Source of the DNA: Anaerolineae bacterium
GTDB taxonomy: Bacteria > Chloroflexota > Anaerolineae > Aggregatilineales > Phototrophicaceae
Reading direction: 5' to 3'
DNA: 7,452 bases
NCBI GenBank assembly: GCA_019912905.1
Contig: JAIOHO010000934.1
Coordinates: 1-7,452, forward strand
Shown piece after piece: positions 1-6,349 of this stretch. Below the pieces are notes generated by a model that was not told the DNA's origin, made no database searches, and saw nothing but the letters and a program-made list of their open reading frames with translations. Numbering within the stretch: the first letter of the stretch is position 1; every line of letters starts with the position of its first letter. Position numbers and translations under genes: made by a program.

Positions 1-105
1 AGCCTGGAGTTTTGAACTCCTGGCGGCAGAAATCTGATCCAGCCCCGGATTCCGAATGCACCCATTAAGAAGGGCGACTGCAAACTGGCAGGATTCGGGC
101 AAAAT
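1..105. other. Upstream non-coding region, AT-richer
   Basis: No convincing gene is seen here. The only open frame noted is a 17-codon ATG frame at 56-109 without a good ribosome binding site. A small hairpin lies at 6-20 (GGAGTT, loop TTG, AACTCC), but no T-run follows it, so it is not a canonical terminator. The stretch is clearly less GC-rich than the genes downstream, as expected for the regulatory region in front of the operon. Confidence 0.5.
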
Positions 106-133
106 TTGACAATTATTCCACCGCTGGTATTAT
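106..133 (+). promoter_or_regulatory. Predicted sigma-70-type promoter of the operon
   Basis: A perfect -35 hexamer TTGACA lies at 106-111. Sixteen bases later comes a -10 hexamer TATTAT at 128-133, preceded by TG at 125-126, which gives an extended -10 (TGnTATTAT). Transcription would start near 140, leaving a leader of about 124 nt before the regulator gene. This is the best promoter seen in the window and it points into the gene cluster. The motif match is seen directly; activity is inferred. Confidence 0.7.
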
Positions 134-171
134 TTTCAGGAAGTGAAATAAAATTCAGTGGATGAAATTGT
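109..171. promoter_or_regulatory. Candidate operator: inverted repeat around the -10 box
   Basis: The half-sites ACAATT-at-TCCAC (109-121) and GTGGA-tga-AATTGT (158-171) are inverted copies of each other, matching in 11 of 11 core positions and differing by one base in the inner spacer. One half overlaps the -35 end of the promoter and the other lies just past the predicted start site. Two related direct copies (AGTGAAATAAAATT at 142-155 and AGTGGATGAAATT at 157-169, offset 15 nt) lie in the same stretch. The placement suits autoregulation by the SorC-family protein encoded next. Binding is an inference. Confidence 0.45.
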
Positions 172-229
172 TCTCGACCCATGATTTCTTTCTTAGCCTC
201 TCTCCATTTGCCATCCACCGGGCGCGGTT

Positions 230-246
230 CCGGCATCGACTGCCGG
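230..246 (+). promoter_or_regulatory. Small GC-rich hairpin just before the first gene's RBS
   Basis: CCGGC (230-234) can pair with GCCGG (242-246) around a 7-nt loop in the leader RNA. It ends about seven bases before the ribosome binding site GGAG (253-256). It could modulate translation of the regulator, or it may be chance in GC-rich DNA. No riboswitch family is recognised. Confidence 0.25.
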
Positions 247-263
247 TATAGTGGAGCCTTGCC

Positions 264-1244
264 ATGACCGCCAACCACAGCGACTACGATCATCTCCGGC
301 TGATCAGCCGCGTGCTGACGCTGTACTACATCGAGGGGCAGAACCAGTCGGACGTTGCCAAAGCGCTGGGCTTATCGACGGCCAAAGTCAACCGGCTGCT
401 CAAACAGGCACGCGAGCAGGGGCTGGTCGAGATCACTATCCGCACGCCGTTCCAGCACCTGTTCGAACAAGAGAAGCAGCTTCAGACCCGCTACCAGATC
501 CCGGAAGCAGTCATCATCCCGCAGCTGGCCGACGAGCCGGAAGCCGTGCTGCACACGGTCGGGCGGGCGGCAGCAGACTATCTGCTGCAACGGCTGCGCG
601 ACGGCGACACCATCTGCATCAGCGGCGGCAAGACGATGAACGCCATCGTGCAGTCAATCGAGCCGCGCCGCAAATACGATGTGCGCGTCGTCCCGGCGAC
701 CGGAGCGCGCCAGGGCAAACATTACACCGATGTGAATTACCTGGCGGCGCAGCTGGCGGAACGGCTGGGCGGGGAAGCCTACAAGATTCACGCGCCGGTG
801 TTTGTGGACACCGTCGAGGAGCGCGACCTGCTGCTGGGGATGCGGCATATCAGCGAGGTGCTGGAACTGGCACGCGGGGCGCAGATTGCGCTGGTGGGGA
901 TCGGCTCGGTGATTCCTGGCGCATCGAGCTACTTCGACCTGATGTCGTCGATGGCGATGAGCGCCGCCGACTGGAACCGGATCATCCACGAGGAAGACGC
1001 CTGCGGCGAAATTTTCGCCTACCTGTACAACCGCCAGGGCCAGTTGTGTATGCCGGACTTCAACCAGCGGGTCGTCGGGCTGACCCTGGCCGATTTGCAG
1101 GCTATCCCGCTGGTCATCGGCGTCGCGGCGACCCCGGAAAAGGTGCTGCCGATTTATGGCGCACTGCATGGGCATTATCTCAAAACCCTCATTACTGACG
1201 AAGCGACCGCGTCCGGCGCGCTCGAACTCGCGCAGGCCGGTTGA
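264..1244 (+). CDS. SorC/DeoR-family sugar-binding transcriptional regulator
   Basis: This is a 326-residue DNA-binding regulator, the usual size for the SorC family. An N-terminal helix-turn-helix spans about residues 16-58, with the recognition helix around 37-55 (LSTAKVNRLLKQAREQGLV). The rest, about 64-320, is the SorC effector-binding domain, related in fold to sugar-phosphate isomerases. Family-typical patches include a glycine-rich ISGGKT loop near 118-124, a VVPATGAR strand-turn near 141-148, ALVGIGS near 209-215 and GEIFAYLYN near 248-256. SorC proteins generally sense phosphorylated sugars, so the inducer is probably an intermediate of the pathway encoded downstream. The ATG is supported by GGAG at 253-256, seven bases upstream. 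It is the first gene after the predicted promoter and is probably autoregulated. Family assignment is firm; the effector and whether it activates or represses are unknown. Confidence 0.9.
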   Translation: MTANHSDYDHLRLISRVLTLYYIEGQNQSDVAKALGLSTAKVNRLLKQAREQGLVEITIRTPFQHLFEQEKQLQTRYQIPEAVIIPQLADEPEAVLHTVGRAAADYLLQRLRDGDTICISGGKTMNAIVQSIEPRRKYDVRVVPATGARQGKHYTDVNYLAAQLAERLGGEAYKIHAPVFVDTVEERDLLLGMRHISEVLELARGAQIALVGIGSVIPGASSYFDLMSSMAMSAADWNRIIHEEDACGEIFAYLYNRQGQLCMPDFNQRVVGLTLADLQAIPLVIGVAATPEKVLPIYGALHGHYLKTLITDEATASGALELAQAG

Positions 1245-1254
1245 AGGAGATCCA

Positions 1255-2235
1255 ATGAACACACAGGCAATCGGAAAATCAGGCATTCAGGCTTCGGTCG
1301 TCGGCCTCGGCACATGGGCCATCGGCGGCTGGAGCTGGGGCGGCACCGATGAGGCGAATTCCATCGCTGCCATTCACGCGGCCCTCGACGCCGGGGTGAC
1401 GCTGATCGATACGGCCCCGGCTTACGGACTGGGCCTCTCGGAGGAAATCGTCGGCAGGGCGCTGGCTGGTCGGCGCGATCAGGTGGTGCTGGCGACCAAG
1501 TGCGGGCTGGTGTGGCACACGGACGGAGGCCGCCACTTTTTTGATCAGGCAGGCAAACCGGTTCACCGCTACCTGGGCGCGGAGTCGATCCGCCATGAGG
1601 TCGAGCAGAGCCTGCGGCGGCTGCAAACCGATCGCATCGACCTGTACCAGGCGCACTGGCAGGACCCGACCACGCCGATCGAGGAGACGATGGGGGCGCT
1701 GCTCAAGCTGAAAGACGAGGGCAAGATCCGATCCATCGGGGTGAGCAATATCGACGTCGGCCACCTCGAAGCTTATACCCGCGTGGGGCAGCTCGACAGC
1801 GCCCAGGAAAAATTCAGTATGCTCGACCGCGAGATCGAGGCCGAAATTCTGCCGTACACGCGGGCGCACGACATTGCGATGCTGGCCTATTCACCGCTGG
1901 CGCTGGGCCTGCTGACCGGCAGGATCGGGCCGGAGCGCACCTTCGAGGGCGATGACCAGCGCATAGACGACCCGCGTTTCTCGGTCGAAAATCGCCAGCG
2001 GACCGCCGCCATGCTGAAACTGTTCGAGCCAATCGCCGCCCGCTACACCCTGAGCATCCCGCAGTTGGTCATCGCCTGGACCGCCGCACAGCCGGGCGTG
2101 ACGCATGTGCTGGTGGGGGCGCGCAATGCGCAGCAGGCCGTCGAAAATGCACGGGCGGGGACCGTCACGCTGGCGGCAGACGACGTGCAGGCAATGGACC
2201 GCATCCTGGCGCAGCATGCGGCGGCGATTGCCTGA
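1255..2235 (+). CDS. Aldo/keto reductase, YhdN/AKR11-like
   Basis: This 326-residue TIM-barrel oxidoreductase is a normal length for the family and probably uses NADPH to reduce aldehydes or ketones in the cytosol. The catalytic tetrad is intact: Asp52 and Tyr57 (in IDTAPAY), Lys82 (LATKCG) and His134 (YQAHW). The cofactor site is seen as GVSN at 162-165 and GAR at 288-290. The N-terminal GLGTWAIGG and the later TFEGDD and LLTG patches resemble, from memory, Bacillus YhdN (AKR11B). The start at 1255 is chosen because a perfect AAGGAG sits at 1244-1249, five bases upstream and overlapping the regulator's stop codon. The frame stays open further upstream inside the regulator, but those codons look like shadow sequence. 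In this operon it may reduce the aldehyde released by the aldolase, or oxidise the starting polyol. The substrate is not determinable from sequence. Confidence 0.92.
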   Translation: MNTQAIGKSGIQASVVGLGTWAIGGWSWGGTDEANSIAAIHAALDAGVTLIDTAPAYGLGLSEEIVGRALAGRRDQVVLATKCGLVWHTDGGRHFFDQAGKPVHRYLGAESIRHEVEQSLRRLQTDRIDLYQAHWQDPTTPIEETMGALLKLKDEGKIRSIGVSNIDVGHLEAYTRVGQLDSAQEKFSMLDREIEAEILPYTRAHDIAMLAYSPLALGLLTGRIGPERTFEGDDQRIDDPRFSVENRQRTAAMLKLFEPIAARYTLSIPQLVIAWTAAQPGVTHVLVGARNAQQAVENARAGTVTLAADDVQAMDRILAQHAAAIA

Positions 2236-2238
2236 CCG

Positions 2239-3957
2239 ATGAAGCGCGCTGCCCTGCTGGCCGAAGCCCGACAGAAGCCGGAGGTCACCGTCCTGATCGT
2301 GGGCGGCGGCATCAACGGCCTGGGTCTGCTGCGCGAACTGGCGCTCCAGGGCGTCGATGCGCTGCTGATCGACAAGGGCGATTTTTGCAGCGGGGCCAGC
2401 GCCGCCCTGTCGCGCATGATTCACGGCGGGCTGCGCTACCTGGAAAATGGCGAATTCCGGCTGGTGCGCGAGTCGCTGAAGGAGCGCAACCTGCTGCTGC
2501 TGAACGCGCCGCATTACGTCCACCCGCTGCCGACGACCATCCCAATCTACGGCTGGTTTTCGGGAATCTTCTCGGCAGGGCTGCGCTTCCTTGGCTTCGA
2601 GCAGCCGCCGGTCAACCGCGGGGCGCTGATCGTCAAAATCGGCCTGACGCTGTACGACCTGTTCACCAGCCGCCAGCAGGTCATGCCCCGGCATCACTTC
2701 TCGTCGCGGGCACAGTCGCTGGCCGCGCACCCGCCCCTGAACCCGCGCATCCTGTGCACGGCCACTTATTACGATGCCTGGATTTCCTACCCGGAACGGC
2801 TGGGCCTGGAACTGGCGCTGGATGCGGCGGCAATCGACCCGCAGGCGCGCGCGCTGAACTACGTGTCGCTGGTGGGCGGGGAAGGGGATCAGGTGACGCT
2901 GCGCGACGAACTGAGCGGCGACACCTGGACGATTCGCCCGCAGGTGGTGATCAATGCCGGGGGCGCGTGGATCGACGCCATCAACCGGACGCTGAACCGG
3001 TCTACCGCGCTGATCGGTGGCACCAAAGGCTCGCATCTCATCCTCGATCATCCCGACCTGCTGGCGGCGCTGGGCGAGGAGATGCTGTATTTCGAGAACG
3101 CCGATGGCCGTATCTGCATCCTGTTCGCGCTGCTGGGCAAGGTGCTGGCGGGTTCGACTGATCTGAAGATCGACGACCCGGACGCGGCCCTGTGCGAAGA
3201 AGACGAAGTCACCTACATCCTCGACTCGATCCGCCAGGTGCTGCCCGGCCTGGCGATCCAGCGCTCAGACGTGGTGTCCTATTTCTGCGGTGTGCGTCCG
3301 CTGCCGCGCATGGAAACCGAAACCACCGGACAGATCAGCCGCGATCACCACTGCGAAGTCACCGAACCGGGCGACGACCTACACTTCCCGATTTATCACC
3401 TGATCGGCGGGAAATGGACGACCTTCCGCGCCTTTGCCGAGCAGGTCACCGACCGGCTGCTGGATCGCCTGGGACGGCAGCGGGTGCAGTCGTCGCAAGG
3501 GCTGGCGATTGGCGGCGGCAAAGCCTATCCCGCCGATGACGATGCGCTGCGCCGCTGGCTGAACGCGCTGCACGCGCAAAGCGGCCTGCCCGAAGATCGG
3601 CTGAAGACGCTGCTGGAACGCTACGGCACGCGGGCGGAAGTCGTGGCCGCTTATCTCGTGGCCGCTTCGGACGCGCCACTGACGCAGCATCCCGGTTACA
3701 GCCGCCGTGAAATCGCCTTCATGAGCGAACACGAACGAATCTGCCACCTGGACGATCTGGTGCTGCGGCGCACGACGCTGGCGCTTCAGGGCGAACTGAC
3801 CGGCGCGCTGCTGGACGAACTGGCGCAGATCACTGGGGCAGCGCTGGGCTGGTCGGCGGCACAAACAGCGGCGGAAATCGACCGCACCCGCCACATTCTC
3901 GCCGAACGGCACGGGGTTCACGTGCCTCACTCCCAAGAGGTCTCTCATCATGCGTGA
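2239..3957 (+). CDS. GlpD-like FAD-dependent glycerol-3-phosphate / polyol-phosphate dehydrogenase
   Basis: This 572-residue flavoprotein belongs to the GlpD family, which oxidises glycerol 3-phosphate to dihydroxyacetone phosphate and passes electrons to quinone at the membrane. The N-terminal dinucleotide fold VGGGINGLG (21-29) binds FAD, followed by the family signature IHGGLRYLE (61-69). GVRPL (351-355, Arg353) and ISRD (366-369, Arg368) correspond to the phosphate-contacting arginines of E. coli GlpD, so a phosphorylated substrate is expected. IGGKWTTFR (389-397) is the C-terminal FAD-contacting motif, and the GlpD C-terminal helical domain covers about 430-550 (LRRTTLALQGELT near 509-521). 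It starts three bases after the previous stop with no clear Shine-Dalgarno, suggesting translational coupling. Beside a LyxK-like kinase and an aldolase, its substrate may be a longer polyol phosphate, as for the related erythritol enzyme EryB. Plain glycerol 3-phosphate remains the default alternative. Confidence 0.88.
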   Translation: MKRAALLAEARQKPEVTVLIVGGGINGLGLLRELALQGVDALLIDKGDFCSGASAALSRMIHGGLRYLENGEFRLVRESLKERNLLLLNAPHYVHPLPTTIPIYGWFSGIFSAGLRFLGFEQPPVNRGALIVKIGLTLYDLFTSRQQVMPRHHFSSRAQSLAAHPPLNPRILCTATYYDAWISYPERLGLELALDAAAIDPQARALNYVSLVGGEGDQVTLRDELSGDTWTIRPQVVINAGGAWIDAINRTLNRSTALIGGTKGSHLILDHPDLLAALGEEMLYFENADGRICILFALLGKVLAGSTDLKIDDPDAALCEEDEVTYILDSIRQVLPGLAIQRSDVVSYFCGVRPLPRMETETTGQISRDHHCEVTEPGDDLHFPIYHLIGGKWTTFRAFAEQVTDRLLDRLGRQRVQSSQGLAIGGGKAYPADDDALRRWLNALHAQSGLPEDRLKTLLERYGTRAEVVAAYLVAASDAPLTQHPGYSRREIAFMSEHERICHLDDLVLRRTTLALQGELTGALLDELAQITGAALGWSAAQTAAEIDRTRHILAERHGVHVPHSQEVSHHA

Positions 3958-4807
3958 CTCGCACAAGGTCCGGCTAAACCGGATGTTCAACGAATCCGGG
4001 AAGTGCCTGGATGTCGCCATCGATCACGGAGTCTTCAACGAATACAGCTTTCTGGATGGGTTGGAGGACGTCGAGCGCGTCGTCGGGCAGTTGGTCGCCG
4101 CCGGACCGGACGCCATCCAGATGAATTACGGCCAGTGCGACGCGCTGCAAACCATCCCCGGCAAACACAAACCGGCGCTGGTGCTGCGCACCGACGTGGG
4201 CAATCCCTATAACCCGCAGACGCACCGGGTCATGTTCAACATTTTGCAGAATGCCGAGGAGCCGATCCTCGAAGCGCTGCGCATGGATGCCGCCTGCGTG
4301 GTCGTCAACCTGCTGCGGCTGCCCGACGAACCGGAACTGCACCGCCAGACCGTCGCCAACATCAGCCGGCTGCGCGGGGCCTGCGACCAATACGGGATGC
4401 CGCTGATGATCGAACCGCTGGTCATGCAGGCCAACAGCAATAAGGGCGGCTATCAGGTCGATGGCGACAAAACCAAGATCGTGCCGCTGGTGCGCCAGGC
4501 GCGCGAACTGGGAGCCGATCTCATCAAGGCCGACCCGACCGATCACCCGGAAGATTATCACGAAGTCATCGCAGCGGCCCGCTGTCCGGTGCTGGTGCGC
4601 GGCGGCGGCAAGGCGAACCTGCGCGAAGTGCTGGAACGCAGCTACGCCTTCCTCCAGCAGGGGGCCATGGGCCTGGTTTACGGGCGCAACATCTACCAGC
4701 ACCCGAATCCGTCGCGGGTGGTCCAGGCGTTTATGGCGCTGATCCACCAGAACGCCACGCCGGACGAAGCCTGGGCGCTGTACGAGAGCGGGGCAGAGGG
4801 GGCGTAG
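3950..4807 (+). CDS. Class I aldolase of the DeoC/LacD (DhnA/FbaB-like) family
   Basis: This 285-residue TIM-barrel enzyme of Schiff-base aldolase type has the predicted catalytic lysine at Lys193 in GADLIKADPT. Other family hallmarks are AIDHG at 23-27, the IEPL strand at 154-157 (Glu155), the phosphate-binding LVRGGGK at 215-221 and the C-terminal GLVYGRNIYQH at 241-251. Relatives are archaeal-type fructose-1,6-bisphosphate aldolase, LacD/YihT-type aldolases and LsrF. It probably cleaves a ketose phosphate, perhaps giving dihydroxyacetone phosphate and an aldehyde, downstream of the GlpD-like enzyme. The ATG overlaps the end of the GlpD-like gene by 8 nt, with AAGAGG at 3935-3940 nine bases upstream, so the two are probably translated in a coupled way. 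Family is confident. The substrate is not, and an LsrF-like thiolase role cannot be excluded by sequence reading. Confidence 0.88.
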   Translation: MRDSHKVRLNRMFNESGKCLDVAIDHGVFNEYSFLDGLEDVERVVGQLVAAGPDAIQMNYGQCDALQTIPGKHKPALVLRTDVGNPYNPQTHRVMFNILQNAEEPILEALRMDAACVVVNLLRLPDEPELHRQTVANISRLRGACDQYGMPLMIEPLVMQANSNKGGYQVDGDKTKIVPLVRQARELGADLIKADPTDHPEDYHEVIAAARCPVLVRGGGKANLREVLERSYAFLQQGAMGLVYGRNIYQHPNPSRVVQAFMALIHQNATPDEAWALYESGAEGA

Positions 4808-4818
4808 TACGCTCAGTG

Positions 4819-4886
4819 CCCTGGTAGGGACGACCCGATGTGGTCGCCCGGCGGGAGGGCACGCAGGACCGCCCCTACAGCCAGGG
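4819..4886. repeat. 68-bp imperfect palindromic repeat element (GTAGGG...CCCCTAC type)
   Basis: The ends are inverted repeats: CCCTGG-TAGGGACG (4819-4832) against CGCCCCTA-cag-CCAGGG (4870-4886). The arms differ by one mismatch and a short insertion. Inside, CGACC (4831-4835) pairs with GGTCG (4842-4846), and GCCC (4846-4849) can alternatively pair with GGGC (4857-4860), so the whole forms a branched fold. It begins 11 nt after the aldolase stop. The GTAGGGGCG...CGCCCCTAC pattern recalls dispersed short palindromes in Chloroflexota and other high-GC genomes, but this is from memory. No coding capacity is seen. Confidence 0.6.
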
Positions 4887-4901
4887 TTGTTATGCGCTTT
4901 T

Positions 4902-5002
4902 GCCCTCAACCCCCGACCCCTTCTCCCTCAGGGCGAAGGGGAGAAGAACAGTCAGTCATGAAAAGTCCCTCTCCATGAGGGAGAGGGATTTAGGGTGAGG
5001 GC
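4902..5002. repeat. 101-bp element with about 30-bp imperfect terminal inverted repeats
   Basis: The left arm at 4902-4933 starts GCCCTCAACCCCC. The reverse complement of the right arm (4973-5002) starts GCCCTCACCC. The two arms agree over most of their length, with TCTCCCTCA shared near the inner ends. Each arm also lies in a local hairpin (4917-4941 and 4963-4991). Such CCCTCACCC...CTCTCCC palindromes are a familiar dispersed, non-autonomous repeat type in many bacterial genomes (recollection). It is too short to encode a transposase, and no target-site duplication could be identified. Confidence 0.6.
4963..4991 (+). terminator. Strong hairpin in the intergenic gap, weak terminator candidate
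   Basis: AAGTCCCTCTCC (4963-4974) can pair with GGAGAGGGATTT (4980-4991) around the loop ATGAG, a 12-bp stem including one G-U pair. The stem is stable, but only three T residues follow before AGGG, so it lacks the usual U-tract. It is better read as part of the repeat element that might attenuate transcription or mark an mRNA end or processing site. A second, weaker stem is CCCCTTC (4917-4923) with GAAGGGG (4935-4941). Confidence 0.3.
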
Positions 5003-5059
5003 ACGCGAGAACGATTACCTGTTTTGCTGAGAGACCGTTATTGAATAAAGGTGCTTTGG

Positions 5060-6340
5060 ATGCCATTCGAAACTGCGTTTACCATGGATACGTCCAGTAT
5101 CAAGTACGGCCCCGGCGTGACGCGCGAGATCGGCGAGGATATGCGCCGGTTCGGGGCGCGGCGGGTCATGATCGTCACCGATCCGACTCTGGCGCAGTTG
5201 GAGCCGGTCGCAGTGGTGCGGGACGCGCTGGCTGCCGCCGGGATCGACGCCGTGCTGTACGATCAGGTCCGGGTGGAGCCGACCGACGCCTCCTTCCAGC
5301 AGGCGATTACCTTCGCCACCGACGGCAATTTCGATGGCTTCGTAGCGGTGGGCGGCGGCTCGACGATGGACACCGCCAAAGCCGCCAACCTGTACGCCAC
5401 TTACCCGGCGGACCTGCTGGAATACGTCAATCCGCCCATTGGCCGGGGGCAACCAGTGCCGGGGCCGCTCAAGCCGCTGATCGCCGTGCCGACCACCGCT
5501 GGAACGGGCAGCGAAACGACCGGAGTCGCCATCTTCGACCTGCTGGAGATGCACGCCAAGACCGGCATCGCCCACCGCGCCCTGCGCCCGGTGATGGGCA
5601 TCCTCGACCCGCACCACACGCGCACGCTGCCGCCGCTGGTGGCCGCCAGTTCCGGGCTGGATGTCCTCAGCCACGCCCTCGAATCGCTGACCGCGCTGCC
5701 CTACGATCAACGGCCCGCGCCGGACTCCCCGCTGCTGCGACCGGCCTATCAGGGGGCGAACCCGATCAGCGACATCTGGGCCTCGAAAGCGATTCAACTG
5801 GTCTCCCAGTACATCGTCCGCGCCGTCGCTGACCCCGACGATGAGGAAGCACGCAGCCAGATGCTGCTGGCCTCGGCCTTTGCGGGCATCGGCTTTGGCA
5901 ACGCCGGGGTGCATCTGCCACACGGCATGTCCTACCCGGTATCCGGCATGGTGCGCCGTTTCCAGCCCGACGGTTACCCAACCGATCATCCGATTATCCC
6001 GCACGGCATGTCGGTCATCCTGAACGCCCCGGCGGTCTTTCGCTTCACGGCCCCGGCCAACCCGCAGCGCCATCTGGATGCGGCGGGGCTGATGGGCGTG
6101 GATACGGACGACATCCCGGCGGAGCAGGCCGGAGAGGTACTGGCCCAGGCGATCATCGCCCTGATGAAACAGACCGGCGTCCCCAACGGCCTGAGCGCCA
6201 TCGGCTACACCCCGGCGGACATCGACGCCCTGGTGGACGGCACGCTGCCGCAGCACCGCGTCACCAAATTGTCGCCGCGCCCGGCCAGCGCCGATGACCT
6301 GCGCGGCCTGTTCCACGAGTCGCTGACGATCTGGCAGTAG
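5060..6340 (+). CDS. Iron-containing alcohol dehydrogenase, hydroxyacid-oxoacid transhydrogenase (ADHFE1)-like
   Basis: This 426-residue group III Fe-dependent alcohol dehydrogenase carries the nucleotide-binding GGGSTMD at 98-104. Metal ligands are predicted as Asp201 and His205 (GLDVLSHALE), His288 (HLPHGMSYP) and His315 (IIPHGMS). The about 27-residue spacing of the last two, with an insertion between them, is that of ADHFE1 rather than FucO-type enzymes. Runs such as VRVEPTDASF, GTGSETTGVAIFD, RPAYQGANPISDIW, SAFAGIGFGNAGVHL and the C-terminal VTKLSPRP match my memory of animal ADHFE1. That enzyme oxidises 4-hydroxybutyrate to succinic semialdehyde while reducing 2-oxoglutarate to D-2-hydroxyglutarate, with tightly bound cofactor. 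ATG at 5060 is preferred over GTG at 5051 because AAAGGTG (5047-5053) lies six bases before it and the N-terminus then resembles the family. ATG 5084 is an alternative. Its physiological substrate in this operon is inferred only. Confidence 0.9.
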   Translation: MPFETAFTMDTSSIKYGPGVTREIGEDMRRFGARRVMIVTDPTLAQLEPVAVVRDALAAAGIDAVLYDQVRVEPTDASFQQAITFATDGNFDGFVAVGGGSTMDTAKAANLYATYPADLLEYVNPPIGRGQPVPGPLKPLIAVPTTAGTGSETTGVAIFDLLEMHAKTGIAHRALRPVMGILDPHHTRTLPPLVAASSGLDVLSHALESLTALPYDQRPAPDSPLLRPAYQGANPISDIWASKAIQLVSQYIVRAVADPDDEEARSQMLLASAFAGIGFGNAGVHLPHGMSYPVSGMVRRFQPDGYPTDHPIIPHGMSVILNAPAVFRFTAPANPQRHLDAAGLMGVDTDDIPAEQAGEVLAQAIIALMKQTGVPNGLSAIGYTPADIDALVDGTLPQHRVTKLSPRPASADDLRGLFHESLTIWQ

Positions 6341-6349
6341 GGGAGTCCG

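Noticed and set aside
6..20. Hairpin GGAGTT-TTG-AACTCC as a terminator of an upstream gene or part of a tRNA
   Set aside because: The stem is only 6 bp with no T-run after it, and there is no tRNA cloverleaf or TTC-type T-loop around it.
251..1198. A 315-codon plus-strand open frame starting at GTG, overlapping the regulator gene in another frame
   Set aside because: Its translation is arginine-, glycine- and alanine-rich without recognisable motifs, while the overlapping frame is a clear SorC regulator. This is a typical high-GC shadow.
1891..3051. A 386-codon minus-strand open frame
   Set aside because: It lies antisense to the aldo/keto reductase and GlpD-like genes, both with intact motifs. 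The translation has no family resemblance and crosses a gene boundary.
3974..4909. A 311-codon minus-strand open frame covering the aldolase
   Set aside because: It is antisense to a gene with an intact catalytic lysine and phosphate-binding motifs, its 5' end falls within the repeat element, and no motif is recognisable.
5011..5050. Second promoter directly before the Fe-dehydrogenase
   Set aside because: Only poor matches to -35 and -10 hexamers with wrong spacing were found, so an internal promoter is not supported by sequence alone.
4808..5059. CRISPR array or insertion sequence in the repeat-rich gap
   Set aside because: There are no regularly spaced direct repeats and no transposase reading frame. 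The repeats are inverted and belong to two different short elements.
5015..6316. A 433-codon minus-strand open frame almost as long as the Fe-dehydrogenase
   Set aside because: It is the antisense mirror of a well-conserved dehydrogenase. Its composition, rich in Arg, Gly, His and Gln, is that of a GC-driven reverse frame.
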